Source of the DNA: Mucilaginibacter geliditolerans
GTDB taxonomy: Bacteria; Bacteroidota; Bacteroidia; Sphingobacteriales; Sphingobacteriaceae
Direction: 5' to 3'
NCBI RefSeq assembly: GCF_014200495.1
Contig: NZ_JACHBY010000004.1
Span: 496,001-560,000, forward strand
DNA length: 64,000 nt
Positions within the stretch are counted from its first letter, which is position 1. Each line of letters opens with the position of its first letter. Shown piece by piece: positions 1 to 8,877 of the stretch. The notes beneath the pieces are model-generated. The model did not search any database. It was not told the DNA's origin and saw only the letters and a program-made list of their open reading frames with translations. Position numbers and translations under genes: made by a program.

Positions 1-582
1 TTAAGAGTGCTTCAACAACAGGAAGTGCTACCATTGGGTTCAAACGAGCCGGTTAAGACCAATGTCCGTATTGTTGCCGCCACCAACAAAAACCTGCCCG
101 AGGCTTGTGATCAAGGCAAGTTTCGCTGGGACCTGTATTACCGGCTTACAATTGCTGAACTTCTGCTACCAGACTTGGCTGTTGTTCCACAAAATGAACG
201 GGAAGCACTTATAGACCATTTTTTAAAGATAAAACGTTCGGCCCTCCGGAAAGAAAAGAAGTTGACATTGACGAAGGCTGCTTGGGCAGCGCTACTGGCT
301 TACCCGTTTCCGGGAAATATCCGAGAGCTGGAGAACTTAATCGAACAGCTGTATGTATTTCATGATAGCCAAGTAGATACTATTGACCTGCCAGAAAGAA
401 TTCGCAAGCCACGTGCGGCGCATTCTCTCAAATGGACAGATGTTGAAAAGCTGCATATTGAAAAGGTAATGCAGCTGGCCAATGGAAATAAGAGCCAGGC
501 CTTAAAATGGCTTGGCTATGGATCGATCAATACGCTACAGACGAAACTGAGAAATTATGGGATGGCGACAGAAGATCAATAA
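1..582 (+). CDS. Sigma-54-dependent transcriptional activator, C-terminal part (5' end outside window)
   Basis: The reading frame is open from base 1, so the gene begins upstream. Visible are the end of the AAA+ sigma-54 interaction domain, with the sensor I strand VRIVAATNKNL, the arginine-finger region RWDLYYRL and the FPGNIRELENLI helix, and then a Fis-type helix-turn-helix at the C-terminus (IEKVMQLANGNKSQALKWL). The GAFTGA loop and the N-terminal sensory domain lie outside the window, so the signal it senses is unknown. Proteins of this family use ATP hydrolysis to open sigma-54 promoters. It ends 80 bp before the HerA-like gene on the same strand, so it may control that operon. I see no -24/-12 (TGGCAC-N5-TTGC) sequence in the gap, which argues against direct sigma-54 control from this gap. 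Confidence 0.85.
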   Translation, partial: LRVLQQQEVLPLGSNEPVKTNVRIVAATNKNLPEACDQGKFRWDLYYRLTIAELLLPDLAVVPQNEREALIDHFLKIKRSALRKEKKLTLTKAAWAALLAYPFPGNIRELENLIEQLYVFHDSQVDTIDLPERIRKPRAAHSLKWTDVEKLHIEKVMQLANGNKSQALKWLGYGSINTLQTKLRNYGMATEDQ

Positions 583-610
583 GTTCAGTCTAAACTTGTA
601 TATCTGTTTT

Positions 611-643
611 TTTGACAATTTTATCTAAATAATATTAAATTCG
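611..643 (+). promoter_or_regulatory. Candidate Bacteroidota-type promoter for the herA-nurA-methyltransferase operon
   Basis: TTTG at 611-614 and TAAATTCG at 636-643 match the Bacteroidota -33/-7 consensus (TTTG, about 19-21 nt, TAnnTTTG) with one mismatch and a 21-nt spacer. The implied transcript would have a leader of roughly 10-15 nt before the ATG at 663. It is a sequence match only; read-through from the sigma-54 activator gene is an alternative. Confidence 0.35.
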
Positions 644-662
644 GAGAATTAAACCTTGTTAA

Positions 663-2810
663 ATGAGTATAGAAGCTGCAATAATTGGGAACCAGGAGGC
701 TAACAAGACTGTCCAGACCCAGCAATGGTTCAAAAAACTTATTCAGTTGACTGAGCAGATTGGTGATTTATATTCCATAAATTATGAAACAGCTCGCGTG
801 ATCATTCACGACACAGAACGCAAACGTGTCGGCGGAATACCGAGTCTTTGTTTTTTGATAGCATCTCGGGTCTGTCCAGAAGATGGCAATGTAGATTTTG
901 AACAAATCGACTACAGGTCTGAAGATGCATCCTTTATTTTGTTGCGTGTAATGGACAGCGCTCCCTTACCGCAGGACCGTGAGGCTGAAAGGATACGAGT
1001 GGAAACCGCGCAACGGGTGAGCGGCGAAACGGCACAGCACTGGGATCAAGACGGTGCAATGGACACAAAGACCAGGGTGCTCTTAGGTTATGCTGGTATA
1101 CAGTGTCGAATCATTGGTACGTTTTTCCTGGAGGACAATCCGGACAACCCGGAGGCACCATTAAAACTTAAGTTCGGCAGCGATATCTCAAACTATTATC
1201 CCAACCGAGGCCTGAAAGTTTATAAACCCAATGGTCCCGCATTGCAGGAAATGTTAAATTACTGTGATCCACTGACATTGCAATCTCATTATGAGGAATT
1301 TGGCAATACTGCAAAGGTGAAACTTGGACATGTTAGGTATGCGTCGACCGATCGTAAATACCAGCAGATCGACGAAGTCGAGTTCAGTATCTATCCCGCA
1401 GACCTATTGCGTCAAAAATCTGCTCTGTTTGGTATGACCAGAACCGGTAAATCGAACACAACCAAGATTATTGCCAAATCTGTCTATGAACTGAGGCAAC
1501 CCGGCGACAATTTTACGCTACTTCGCGTGGGACAAATCATTTTTGACCCTAATGGAGAATATGCCAACGAAAACGTCCAGGATAACAACAGTGCTTTAAA
1601 GAATGTCTGGAAACTCAAAGCGAATGCGGTCAAAGAAGAAGAAGTGGTAACATATGGTATTCACAAGCACGACAACGATCCGGACAGAAAGACCATGCTG
1701 ATCAATTTTTATCTAGATCATAACCTGCAAATTGGCAAAGAGATTATCGATGCATCATTCCGGAAAGATGAGGCAAAATATATCGAAGGATTTAAACAAG
1801 TGGTGTTCGATATTCCTGATCCGAATGATTATAATCTAACCACCAGATATAATCGACGAGTCCTTGCTTATCGATCATTGTTGAGCAAAGCAGGATTTAT
1901 TGAACCGGCAGAGATAACCATTAGTACAAAAAATCTGTTTAAGTCAGAGCTTTTTACTGGCCGACCTAACGCAAGAGATACCGAAACGCGGTTTGAAGGA
2001 ATGCTAAACGTACAGTCTGATCGCGATAATGCAGAAAAGTATCGATCTGCCGCCGCAATCTTTCAAACAGACCATCCGTCATTAGGGTCCTTGGCTTTGG
2101 CCTTTGCTACGCTCTATGAATTCATGAGCACGCCTGAATACAAGGCATTCGACCGCTGGTATATTGATCAAAGTTCTTCAAAGGAAACTTGGGCAGATCA
2201 GGATTTTAAGAACCTCTTGGAAATGATTGCTCGCCCAAACGGTGCGCGCCAGATAGGCGCAGTTCGCGACAATCATTCTGCCTCAACTTCTTCCGATTAT
2301 GCGGAAGACATTTATCGGGATTTGAAAGAGGGTAAGCTAGTTATTATAGATCAATCCAGCGGCGAGCCGGAAATCAACAAATCATCTGCTGAAAGAATTA
2401 TGTGGTATATCTTCCGCTCAAATCAAAAAGTGTTCAGGAACGGCGGCACTCCACCGGAAATTTTGGTTTATATAGAAGAAGCACATAATCTGCTCCCTGC
2501 CGGCAATGATTTGGACATGAAAGATATTTGGGTTCGTACAGCTAAGGAAGGCGCCAAGTATCGCATTGGTATGGTTTACGCCACTCAAGAAGTAAGTAGC
2601 ATCCAAAAAAACATCCTAAAAAATACAGCCAACTGGTTTATTAGTCATTTAAATAATACGGATGAAACCAAAGAGCTTTGTAAATATTATGACTTTATCG
2701 ATTTTGAACCATCAATCAGGCGCGCCCAAGATAAAGGGTTTCTTCGAATAAAGACTTTAAGTAACCTTTTTGTTGTACCTGTCCAGGCAGATAAATTCAT
2801 TATTTCATGA
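663..2810 (+). CDS. herA: HerA-type hexameric DNA translocase/helicase (DUF87 ATPase)
   Basis: 715 aa. The Walker A motif GMTRTGKSN is at about residues 257-265 and the Walker B motif ILVYIEEAHNLL at about 600-610. These are followed by WVRTAKEGAKYRIGMVYATQ and ILKNTANWFISHLNN, the sensor/arginine-finger region typical of FtsK-HerA ATPases. The N-terminal ~230 residues fit the beta-barrel (HAS-barrel-like) domain that docks the partner nuclease. HerA proteins form hexameric rings that pump DNA; with NurA they resect DNA ends in archaea, and HerA paired with other effectors acts in bacterial anti-phage systems. The stop overlaps the nurA start (ATGA at 2807-2810), so translation is probably coupled and a HerA-NurA complex is expected. 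The gene is much longer than a minimal HerA core. A role in defence is inferred from its neighbours. Confidence 0.9.
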   Translation: MSIEAAIIGNQEANKTVQTQQWFKKLIQLTEQIGDLYSINYETARVIIHDTERKRVGGIPSLCFLIASRVCPEDGNVDFEQIDYRSEDASFILLRVMDSAPLPQDREAERIRVETAQRVSGETAQHWDQDGAMDTKTRVLLGYAGIQCRIIGTFFLEDNPDNPEAPLKLKFGSDISNYYPNRGLKVYKPNGPALQEMLNYCDPLTLQSHYEEFGNTAKVKLGHVRYASTDRKYQQIDEVEFSIYPADLLRQKSALFGMTRTGKSNTTKIIAKSVYELRQPGDNFTLLRVGQIIFDPNGEYANENVQDNNSALKNVWKLKANAVKEEEVVTYGIHKHDNDPDRKTMLINFYLDHNLQIGKEIIDASFRKDEAKYIEGFKQVVFDIPDPNDYNLTTRYNRRVLAYRSLLSKAGFIEPAEITISTKNLFKSELFTGRPNARDTETRFEGMLNVQSDRDNAEKYRSAAAIFQTDHPSLGSLALAFATLYEFMSTPEYKAFDRWYIDQSSSKETWADQDFKNLLEMIARPNGARQIGAVRDNHSASTSSDYAEDIYRDLKEGKLVIIDQSSGEPEINKSSAERIMWYIFRSNQKVFRNGGTPPEILVYIEEAHNLLPAGNDLDMKDIWVRTAKEGAKYRIGMVYATQEVSSIQKNILKNTANWFISHLNNTDETKELCKYYDFIDFEPSIRRAQDKGFLRIKTLSNLFVVPVQADKFIIS

Positions 2811-4174
2811 GCTTCGAGGGGGAGTTTGCCAGTTATGAGCCACTGAGAAGGCTGCTGGATAGCCCTTCTGTTCAGCAGTTGCAAAGCCGGTTGCGCATCA
2901 GGGAAAAGACAGAAGAAAGCCATGCCTTTATCCGGCAGCTCATCAACAAAAGTGATGTCATACATGCCTCGGTTCAGCCTGATATGGTACTGGGAATTGA
3001 TGGAAGCCATGTCGAAGCCAAAGCAGAAAATGGGTTTCCTGGTGCAGAATTAGGTTACATCACGGTTGCCTCGGTACTAATCGACTTAAAGCTGGTGAAT
3101 CAGTTAGCCAGAACGGACTTTATCAGCCCCAAGCAATTCAGGAAAACCGAAAAAGCTTCTACGATTGAAACGGTCTTTCCAGGGTGTAATATGGTCTTGG
3201 ATTCGGAAAAAGATGCAAAAGCATCATTTCGCCGCTGCCTATTTGAGGAGTTGAAAAGAGTGATTTTTTTCTCCGAAGGCGAGAGCTTGCTAGACACATA
3301 TGAGTATCTTTTTAACTTACAGCGGGCAAGTTATAACGACCGGAACCTCCCCCAAAGCCCGATTGAAGGCATTGATGCGGAAATGACGTTCGGTGATGGT
3401 GAATACACATGTCCGCATTCTGGCGACGCTCTCTTTTCTACAGATGCATTGCGGCTGCACGAGCTTATGAACGACGGAGGCTCGAATGGCGAACTTTTTG
3501 GTCAGGTCATGCTGACACTTGAAAAAGTGGTCCTCATACATATTCTCCGAGCCTTTGAAAAGAAGGGCTGGCTGGAAACATTCAGGAGAGTCGCGTTTAT
3601 CATGGATGGGCCCTTGGCTGTCTTTAGCACATCTGCCTGGTTGGTTAAACCCATTCAGGTCGAATTGCGACGCATCAACGACCTGCAGAAACGAATCAAC
3701 GGACAGGACCTTTTTATCATTGGCATTGAAAAGACTGGAACTTTCGTTAATCATTTTATCGATATAGACACCACAGCCAGTGGTGGTGATGATAAGTTCC
3801 CAAGGCAGTCGGCGTTCTTGTTGAACGATGCCTATATAAAAAAGAACATTATTTTTTCGGAAAGCACTAAGCCTTACGGACTGGACACCTATTTTGGTCG
3901 GAAATTTTTTTATAAAACTCTTTCCGGGCACAAGATAGTAGCGGCAACGGCATGCTTTTCCGATGATCAGAAAGAACTGGACACGGCCAGAACAGACCAG
4001 TTCTCGAGGCTGGGTGATGTTATGGAGTTACTTGACCGGTTGGTATCAAGCCGGTATCCGAATTCAATATCTGCTCTGGTATCGGCACACGCAGAAGCGG
4101 CCATTCCGCTTAATCTTGGAAAACGTATATTTGAAGATATGGCACGAGAAATTCGGGAAAGGCCACAATTATGA
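2807..4174 (+). CDS. nurA: NurA-domain nuclease partner of HerA
   Basis: 455 aa. The family signature is visible: an acidic strand GIDGSHVEAK with Asp65 followed by Gly-Ser-His, then AFIMDGPLAVF with Asp267, and downstream IIGIEKTGTFVNHF and YFGRKFFYKTLSGHKI. These correspond to the RNase H-like, Mn-dependent catalytic core of NurA, which degrades DNA 5'->3' and works inside the HerA ring. It overlaps herA by 4 nt and the methyltransferase by 4 nt (ATGA at 4171-4174), so the three products are probably made stoichiometrically. NurA-HerA is best known from archaea and some thermophilic bacteria; finding it with a methyltransferase in a mesophilic Bacteroidota island is unusual. Family assignment rests on motifs only; some alignable acidic residues cannot be verified without a profile. 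Confidence 0.8.
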   Translation: MSFEGEFASYEPLRRLLDSPSVQQLQSRLRIREKTEESHAFIRQLINKSDVIHASVQPDMVLGIDGSHVEAKAENGFPGAELGYITVASVLIDLKLVNQLARTDFISPKQFRKTEKASTIETVFPGCNMVLDSEKDAKASFRRCLFEELKRVIFFSEGESLLDTYEYLFNLQRASYNDRNLPQSPIEGIDAEMTFGDGEYTCPHSGDALFSTDALRLHELMNDGGSNGELFGQVMLTLEKVVLIHILRAFEKKGWLETFRRVAFIMDGPLAVFSTSAWLVKPIQVELRRINDLQKRINGQDLFIIGIEKTGTFVNHFIDIDTTASGGDDKFPRQSAFLLNDAYIKKNIIFSESTKPYGLDTYFGRKFFYKTLSGHKIVAATACFSDDQKELDTARTDQFSRLGDVMELLDRLVSSRYPNSISALVSAHAEAAIPLNLGKRIFEDMAREIRERPQL

Positions 4175-5295
4175 TCGATGTTTCAAAAGTGCTGAAAGGA
4201 TTTTCAACTGCGGAAGCGAGATGGGCACGTTATGGCCCTTACTATGCTATGTTCCCGGTTGATTTTGCTTTTGAAGTAATCGAAACCTACACAAAGCCGG
4301 GGGAATATGTGCTGGACCCCTTTGCGGGCAGATCATCGAGTGTTTATGCGGGTGGTGTCTTGGGTCGTCCGAGTTTGGGTATTGAAATCAATCCTGTAGG
4401 CTGGCTTTACGGCACCGTTAAATTACAACCGGCTGATAAGGAAGATGTGATCGACCGGCTAATGGACATATATAACGGCCGTGATCACTTTGCTGATGAA
4501 GCACATGCTATGCCGGAATTTTTCCAGCTTTGCTTTTGCCATGAGGTGTTAAAGTTTCTATTAGCAGCCAGAGAAGGGTTGAATTGGCGTGAGAACGAAA
4601 CAGATGCCACGCTTATGTCTATCATTCTGGTCTATTTACATGGAAAACTTGGTGAGGGCCTTTCTAATCAGTTGCGACAAACAAAATCAATGGCTCCAAA
4701 TTATTCTGTTAACTGGTGGAAATCTAAAAACATGGTCATTCCACCAGAAATTAATCCTCTGTCATTTCTATTAAGTAAAATTAAATGGCGCTATGACAAA
4801 GGGAAGCCCGATGTCCATAACAGTAATGTGGTGTTTGGTGACAGTGCCGAGGAGTTACAGCATATAGTCAGACGCGCTTCCGATAATGATATCAAATTTT
4901 CGCTTCTATTTACATCGCCTCCTTATTGTTCTGTCACAGATTATCATGCCGATCAGTGGTTAAGGCTTTGGGCGCTGGGTGGCGCGGAAGGCCCTTATAC
5001 TATGCGAGAAAAACACAAGGGAAGGTTTGTTTCTAAGGATGATTATTACAGCTTGCTGGATAATGTTTTTGGCCTTTGCTCAACAGTGATGGCGGAACAA
5101 AGTACAATTTATGTTCGCACAGATAAACGAAAATTCACGTTCGACAGCACATTGGAAATACTTACCAGGCATTATCCAGACCACATGGTCACTGTTCTTG
5201 ATAAACCATTAGCAAAGGATACCAAAACACAAACGCAATTATTTGGTGATAAATCCTTAAAGCCAGGAGAAGTTGATATTATACTTTCACGGTAA
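4171..5295 (+). CDS. Adenine-N6/cytosine-N4 DNA methyltransferase with permuted motif order
   Basis: 374 aa. The SAM-binding motif VLDPFAGRSS is at residues 47-56, with the acidic strand GIEINP at 70-75. The catalytic motif TSPPY is at 248-252. SPPY is the amino-methyltransferase signature (N4-cytosine or N6-adenine). In the common beta-class enzymes the (D/S)PPY motif comes before the FxG motif; here FxG comes first with about 190 residues between them, so the order is permuted and the intervening segment probably carries target recognition. It is the last gene of the herA-nurA operon, joined by a 4-nt overlap. A likely role is marking host DNA so that the HerA-NurA nuclease spares it, but that is inference; the target sequence is unknown. 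Confidence 0.82.
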   Translation: MIDVSKVLKGFSTAEARWARYGPYYAMFPVDFAFEVIETYTKPGEYVLDPFAGRSSSVYAGGVLGRPSLGIEINPVGWLYGTVKLQPADKEDVIDRLMDIYNGRDHFADEAHAMPEFFQLCFCHEVLKFLLAAREGLNWRENETDATLMSIILVYLHGKLGEGLSNQLRQTKSMAPNYSVNWWKSKNMVIPPEINPLSFLLSKIKWRYDKGKPDVHNSNVVFGDSAEELQHIVRRASDNDIKFSLLFTSPPYCSVTDYHADQWLRLWALGGAEGPYTMREKHKGRFVSKDDYYSLLDNVFGLCSTVMAEQSTIYVRTDKRKFTFDSTLEILTRHYPDHMVTVLDKPLAKDTKTQTQLFGDKSLKPGEVDIILSR

Positions 5296-5413
5296 TAAAC
5301 ATATACTAGTACTTAACTCTTCGGAATTACAAACAATATCATGGCTTAAAAAGATGCATTTTAAAGTTGAATCGTTTAAGCATGGTTAACCTGAATTGAC
5401 ATTTATAAAGATC

Positions 5414-8400
5414 TTACATAAGGGCTACCTCCATATATCTACAGAAAGCACTGGCCAGCTTCATCTGCTCCGGATTTCTGCAATCCGGTTCAAACAACTT
5501 CGGGCTTGCAACCAAAATAAATACCGACTTGGCCCTTGACACCGCTACATTTAGGCGGTTTGCGCTATAAAGGAAATCCATTCCGCGGGGCGCATCTTCC
5601 GGGCTGGAAGTACTCATTGAAAAAATAATTATCGGTGCTTCCTGCCCTTGAAATTTATCTACCGTCCCGATGGATAAGCCCGGCAAAGCTGCTGACAAAG
5701 CAGCGACCTGTTTATTGTATGGGGCGATTATTTTAATATCGTCGCTCGTAATAGGTCGTAGGTTACCTTCATGGTCCGTCCAGGTCATCTGCCCACTAGT
5801 CAACCCCGCAACAATGCTGGTTATCTCTGTTACTTCTTCTGGGGAACTGCTTTGATTGCCATCGTGCATTACAGGCTGAAACCATAAACCCGCACCCTTG
5901 AACACGGAATCCCCATTCAACACCTGACGTTCAAGTCCGGGTCTGGAATGTAATCTATTCTCATAAAACATTTCAGAAATAAAGGAACAGACATCCGGGT
6001 GCAGGCGCCATGTTTCATTAAGGAACACGCCCCGATCTTCAGGGATCGTCTGATGTTTCTGCAGAATATGTTCAAGTGCGGATACTTCAGTGCCCTCAGG
6101 ATGACTTCCCTGCTGGGGCTGTTTTAATTGTTGCGGGTCGCCAAGCAATACAATGTTTTTTGCGGACTGCGCAATAGCCAGGGTGTCGACGAGTGAAAAT
6201 TGGCCGGCCTCGTCAATAAAAAGAACATCCAGGGTGTCAGCCATATCTTCTCTTGCCCAAAGCCAGGATGTACCTGCGGCGAGCGATATATTCCCGGAGC
6301 GCAAAGCCGACAGTACCGCGCTATTATCTTTGGTTTCCTCAAGCCTATCTGGAAGCCGATCACTCAAGGTGCTGACTTTTTGTATGCAGTTTAAAGCTAC
6401 ATCATTTCGATTTGCCATTGTCAGCACTTTGTTTATCAGTTCTTTGATCACTTTATGGCTTAGCGCTGTAATTCCCACCTTTTTCCCTGCACTTATCAGT
6501 TCCAAAATCATCTGTGCGGCAGTATGGCTTTTTCCTGCTCCGGGCGGACCCTGTATGGCAAGTACACCATTTGCCAGCTGCTTAACCCATTCCACAGCCT
6601 TTGTTTGAGGCGCGGAAGTAGAGATAAGAATGTCAGCAGTTCGCGGAGGAAAACCAAGCAACAGATCCCTGGCCGCCCTGAAAGTGCTGTCGGGGTGATC
6701 AATCCCATTATTTAAAACCCAGGTCGCTAGACGGAATATGGCCAATGGCTTTGCTTCATCAGAATACATATCAAAAGTAAAAACCGAAGTCGGGTGCTGA
6801 TCGATGATTGAGGGCCCTTTTTTAATCGAAAGCAATCCGCTTTCAAGATCTATAGCAAGTACCTCACCCATACTGGTGCCTTCGCCTGTTTTAAGCTTGT
6901 CACCAACCCTTATATCACTGTCTTGTACAGGAAACTGATATTGATCTATTACACTCTTTTTAACCTGCTCTCTCGTGCCGGTAAACTGAAGGTAAGCCAA
7001 AGCTACTTTTTCTTCGAGAAGCTCATCATCAGGTAATTCACGAAGACGAAAATATTCCCACCATTTTGATTTATCTTCCCGGCGATACCAGTCCAGCATA
7101 TTGGCCAATAGCCATCTGGCTTGCTGATCGGCATCACGTTCCTCCCGGTCAAGCGAGATGCCTGCCATCAATTGGTTATATAATTCGAGGATCATCTGCT
7201 GATACTCTGTCAAAGCCTCACTAGCTTCGCCCGACAGGGGTGAAGGTCGGGGAATTGACGTCCCTCCGGCAATAAAATCAGTTCTTAGAGTTTCCAACCA
7301 GCTTCTCAGGTGTTTGGTTGAAAGACAGTCTTCCATATTATACTGTTTAACTGCTGCCAGCGCGTCCGACGGTATCTCTCCACCCTGGTTGCGTTCGAGG
7401 TGACGTTCAATCACTTTGAGCTGAAGGGATGCATGCCGAAGTTCCATTTTTCGTTCGAATGCGTGAAATACTTCGAGCTCCTTGAGCGAATATGCTTCAA
7501 TCCCCGCTCGCAGAGCCTGTCGTGTAATACTATGAAGGTCAATAAATACCCCTGCTCTGAGCATATGATCGATCTCCGTCTCACAAACATTGTATTTCCC
7601 CATGAGACGCTTCAGTGCGACAGGCTCATAAGGCGAATAATGATAGATATGCAGCTCCGGATGACGCGATAGCTTTTCCATTACCATAGCCACAAATCCT
7701 ACAAAGGCGTCCTTTTCGGCCTGCTGTGTTAGTGCCCAAGTGTAATGATAGGTTTCATCAGATTCATCGGCCATTTGCCAGCCGAATAGGTATTCCATAC
7801 CACCGGTGCCCGCAAAAGGATCACTTTCAAAATCAAAGAAAATATCGCCCGCCGAGGGCTGCGGTAACCGTGACAGGCCAAGTCCTTCGTGAATATCCAG
7901 CGTTTCGTATACAGGCTGGTTTGTTTTTCTGGCCTGTAGCTGGACACGTGCCTGTTCCCGTAATCTTATAAATGTGGCAGAAGCGCCGCGTGAAGGACGG
8001 AATGTAAGTGGCAGCGAGAGTTCACCGAGCTGAGCAAGGGTATGAATTTCCTGCCTGGAAAGTTCCTGTCGTTGAGCATTGGAAAGGCCAGCCACGAGCG
8101 AAAGATGATCATCATTGCGCCTGTGACCATCACAATGATGCCACCAGTTACAAATACTGCAGTGCGCGGTTGGGTGAGGGTAGGTTTCCAAATTGTCGGC
8201 CCCTTTGGAAATGAGTTGCTGCAGTTGTTTTTGAACAAGGCGATGATAAGCCATATAGTCATCTACCCGATAGGTTTGCAGTGGAGCCTCCTCGTCTGGT
8301 GTTATTACATACATGAATTCAGGTGAAATACCCTGAATATCGCCTACGATCTGGGAATATAAACACAGTTGCAGGATTGTTCCTGCCTTTGTATCAGTAG

Positions 8401-8806
8401 ATAGTTTAGAATCCATGACCTCATATGACCATGCACCGAGTTTGCTGGGACGATCAACCTTTTTTAGGAAATCTGCACGGCCACTCCATACACCTTGGTC
8501 CAGGGTTGCCTGATAAATAATATCAAAGCCCTGACGCATTGACCGGATAGTACGGGAAAGCCCGGAATCTTTGGAACCGTCAAAGTGATTTTCCACCTGC
8601 AAACCGCTGTCAATCAGATTCTGAAGATATTTACTTTCGAAGGCCTGTCCCCTTTCCTGCAGAATAGCGAGTAACGAATCGCGATATTCAGGTCTTTGTA
8701 ACTTGCCTTCAATGGCTGACAGTTCTAGAAAGCTTAAATGATGACAAGATACATAATTCGAAAGATCGCTTGCTGATAATTGAATAAAGTCTTCGCTTTT
8801 GCGCAT
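5414..8806 (-). CDS. TM0106-type RecB-like nuclease / RNase H-like exonuclease / SF1 helicase fusion
   Basis: 1130 aa, three modules. (1) N-terminal RecB/Cas4-like nuclease: RGQAFESKY, GRADFL, VMDSK (Asp132, Lys134) and QLCLY (Gln146). One early cysteine (Cys21) plus Cys216, Cys219 and Cys225 form the spacing expected for a Cas4/AddB-like iron-sulfur cluster. (2) A predicted DEDD-type exonuclease domain starting at FFDFESDPF around residue 325. (3) A C-terminal Upf1/Dna2-like SF1 helicase: Walker A IQGPPGAGKSHT near 755, DEAGQ near 866, GDPQQLKQP near 888, DKFQGQE near 1050 and NVAVSRAKS near 1085. It is convergent with the methyltransferase (118 bp between stops) and lies 71 bp downstream of the recombinase on the same strand. 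A TATATTTG at 8839-8832 (minus) could be a -7 box. The family is widespread and its biology is little known; a DNA end-processing or defence role is inferred. Confidence 0.88.
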   Translation of the reverse strand: MRKSEDFIQLSASDLSNYVSCHHLSFLELSAIEGKLQRPEYRDSLLAILQERGQAFESKYLQNLIDSGLQVENHFDGSKDSGLSRTIRSMRQGFDIIYQATLDQGVWSGRADFLKKVDRPSKLGAWSYEVMDSKLSTDTKAGTILQLCLYSQIVGDIQGISPEFMYVITPDEEAPLQTYRVDDYMAYHRLVQKQLQQLISKGADNLETYPHPTAHCSICNWWHHCDGHRRNDDHLSLVAGLSNAQRQELSRQEIHTLAQLGELSLPLTFRPSRGASATFIRLREQARVQLQARKTNQPVYETLDIHEGLGLSRLPQPSAGDIFFDFESDPFAGTGGMEYLFGWQMADESDETYHYTWALTQQAEKDAFVGFVAMVMEKLSRHPELHIYHYSPYEPVALKRLMGKYNVCETEIDHMLRAGVFIDLHSITRQALRAGIEAYSLKELEVFHAFERKMELRHASLQLKVIERHLERNQGGEIPSDALAAVKQYNMEDCLSTKHLRSWLETLRTDFIAGGTSIPRPSPLSGEASEALTEYQQMILELYNQLMAGISLDREERDADQQARWLLANMLDWYRREDKSKWWEYFRLRELPDDELLEEKVALAYLQFTGTREQVKKSVIDQYQFPVQDSDIRVGDKLKTGEGTSMGEVLAIDLESGLLSIKKGPSIIDQHPTSVFTFDMYSDEAKPLAIFRLATWVLNNGIDHPDSTFRAARDLLLGFPPRTADILISTSAPQTKAVEWVKQLANGVLAIQGPPGAGKSHTAAQMILELISAGKKVGITALSHKVIKELINKVLTMANRNDVALNCIQKVSTLSDRLPDRLEETKDNSAVLSALRSGNISLAAGTSWLWAREDMADTLDVLFIDEAGQFSLVDTLAIAQSAKNIVLLGDPQQLKQPQQGSHPEGTEVSALEHILQKHQTIPEDRGVFLNETWRLHPDVCSFISEMFYENRLHSRPGLERQVLNGDSVFKGAGLWFQPVMHDGNQSSSPEEVTEITSIVAGLTSGQMTWTDHEGNLRPITSDDIKIIAPYNKQVAALSAALPGLSIGTVDKFQGQEAPIIIFSMSTSSPEDAPRGMDFLYSANRLNVAVSRAKSVFILVASPKLFEPDCRNPEQMKLASAFCRYMEVALM

Positions 8807-8877
8807 GGCTCATGCAGGTTTATGGTGTACTCAAATATAAACACTTTCAATATGTTTAGGCTGAAAGATATTGAATT

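Noticed and set aside
582..662. Sigma-54 (-24/-12) promoter before herA
   Set aside because: No TGGCAC-N5-TTGC match in the 80-bp gap, so direct control by the upstream activator through this gap is not supported.
2418..3931. Antisense frames within herA and nurA (62-204 codons)
   Set aside because: They are shadows of strongly supported genes with clear family motifs on the plus strand.
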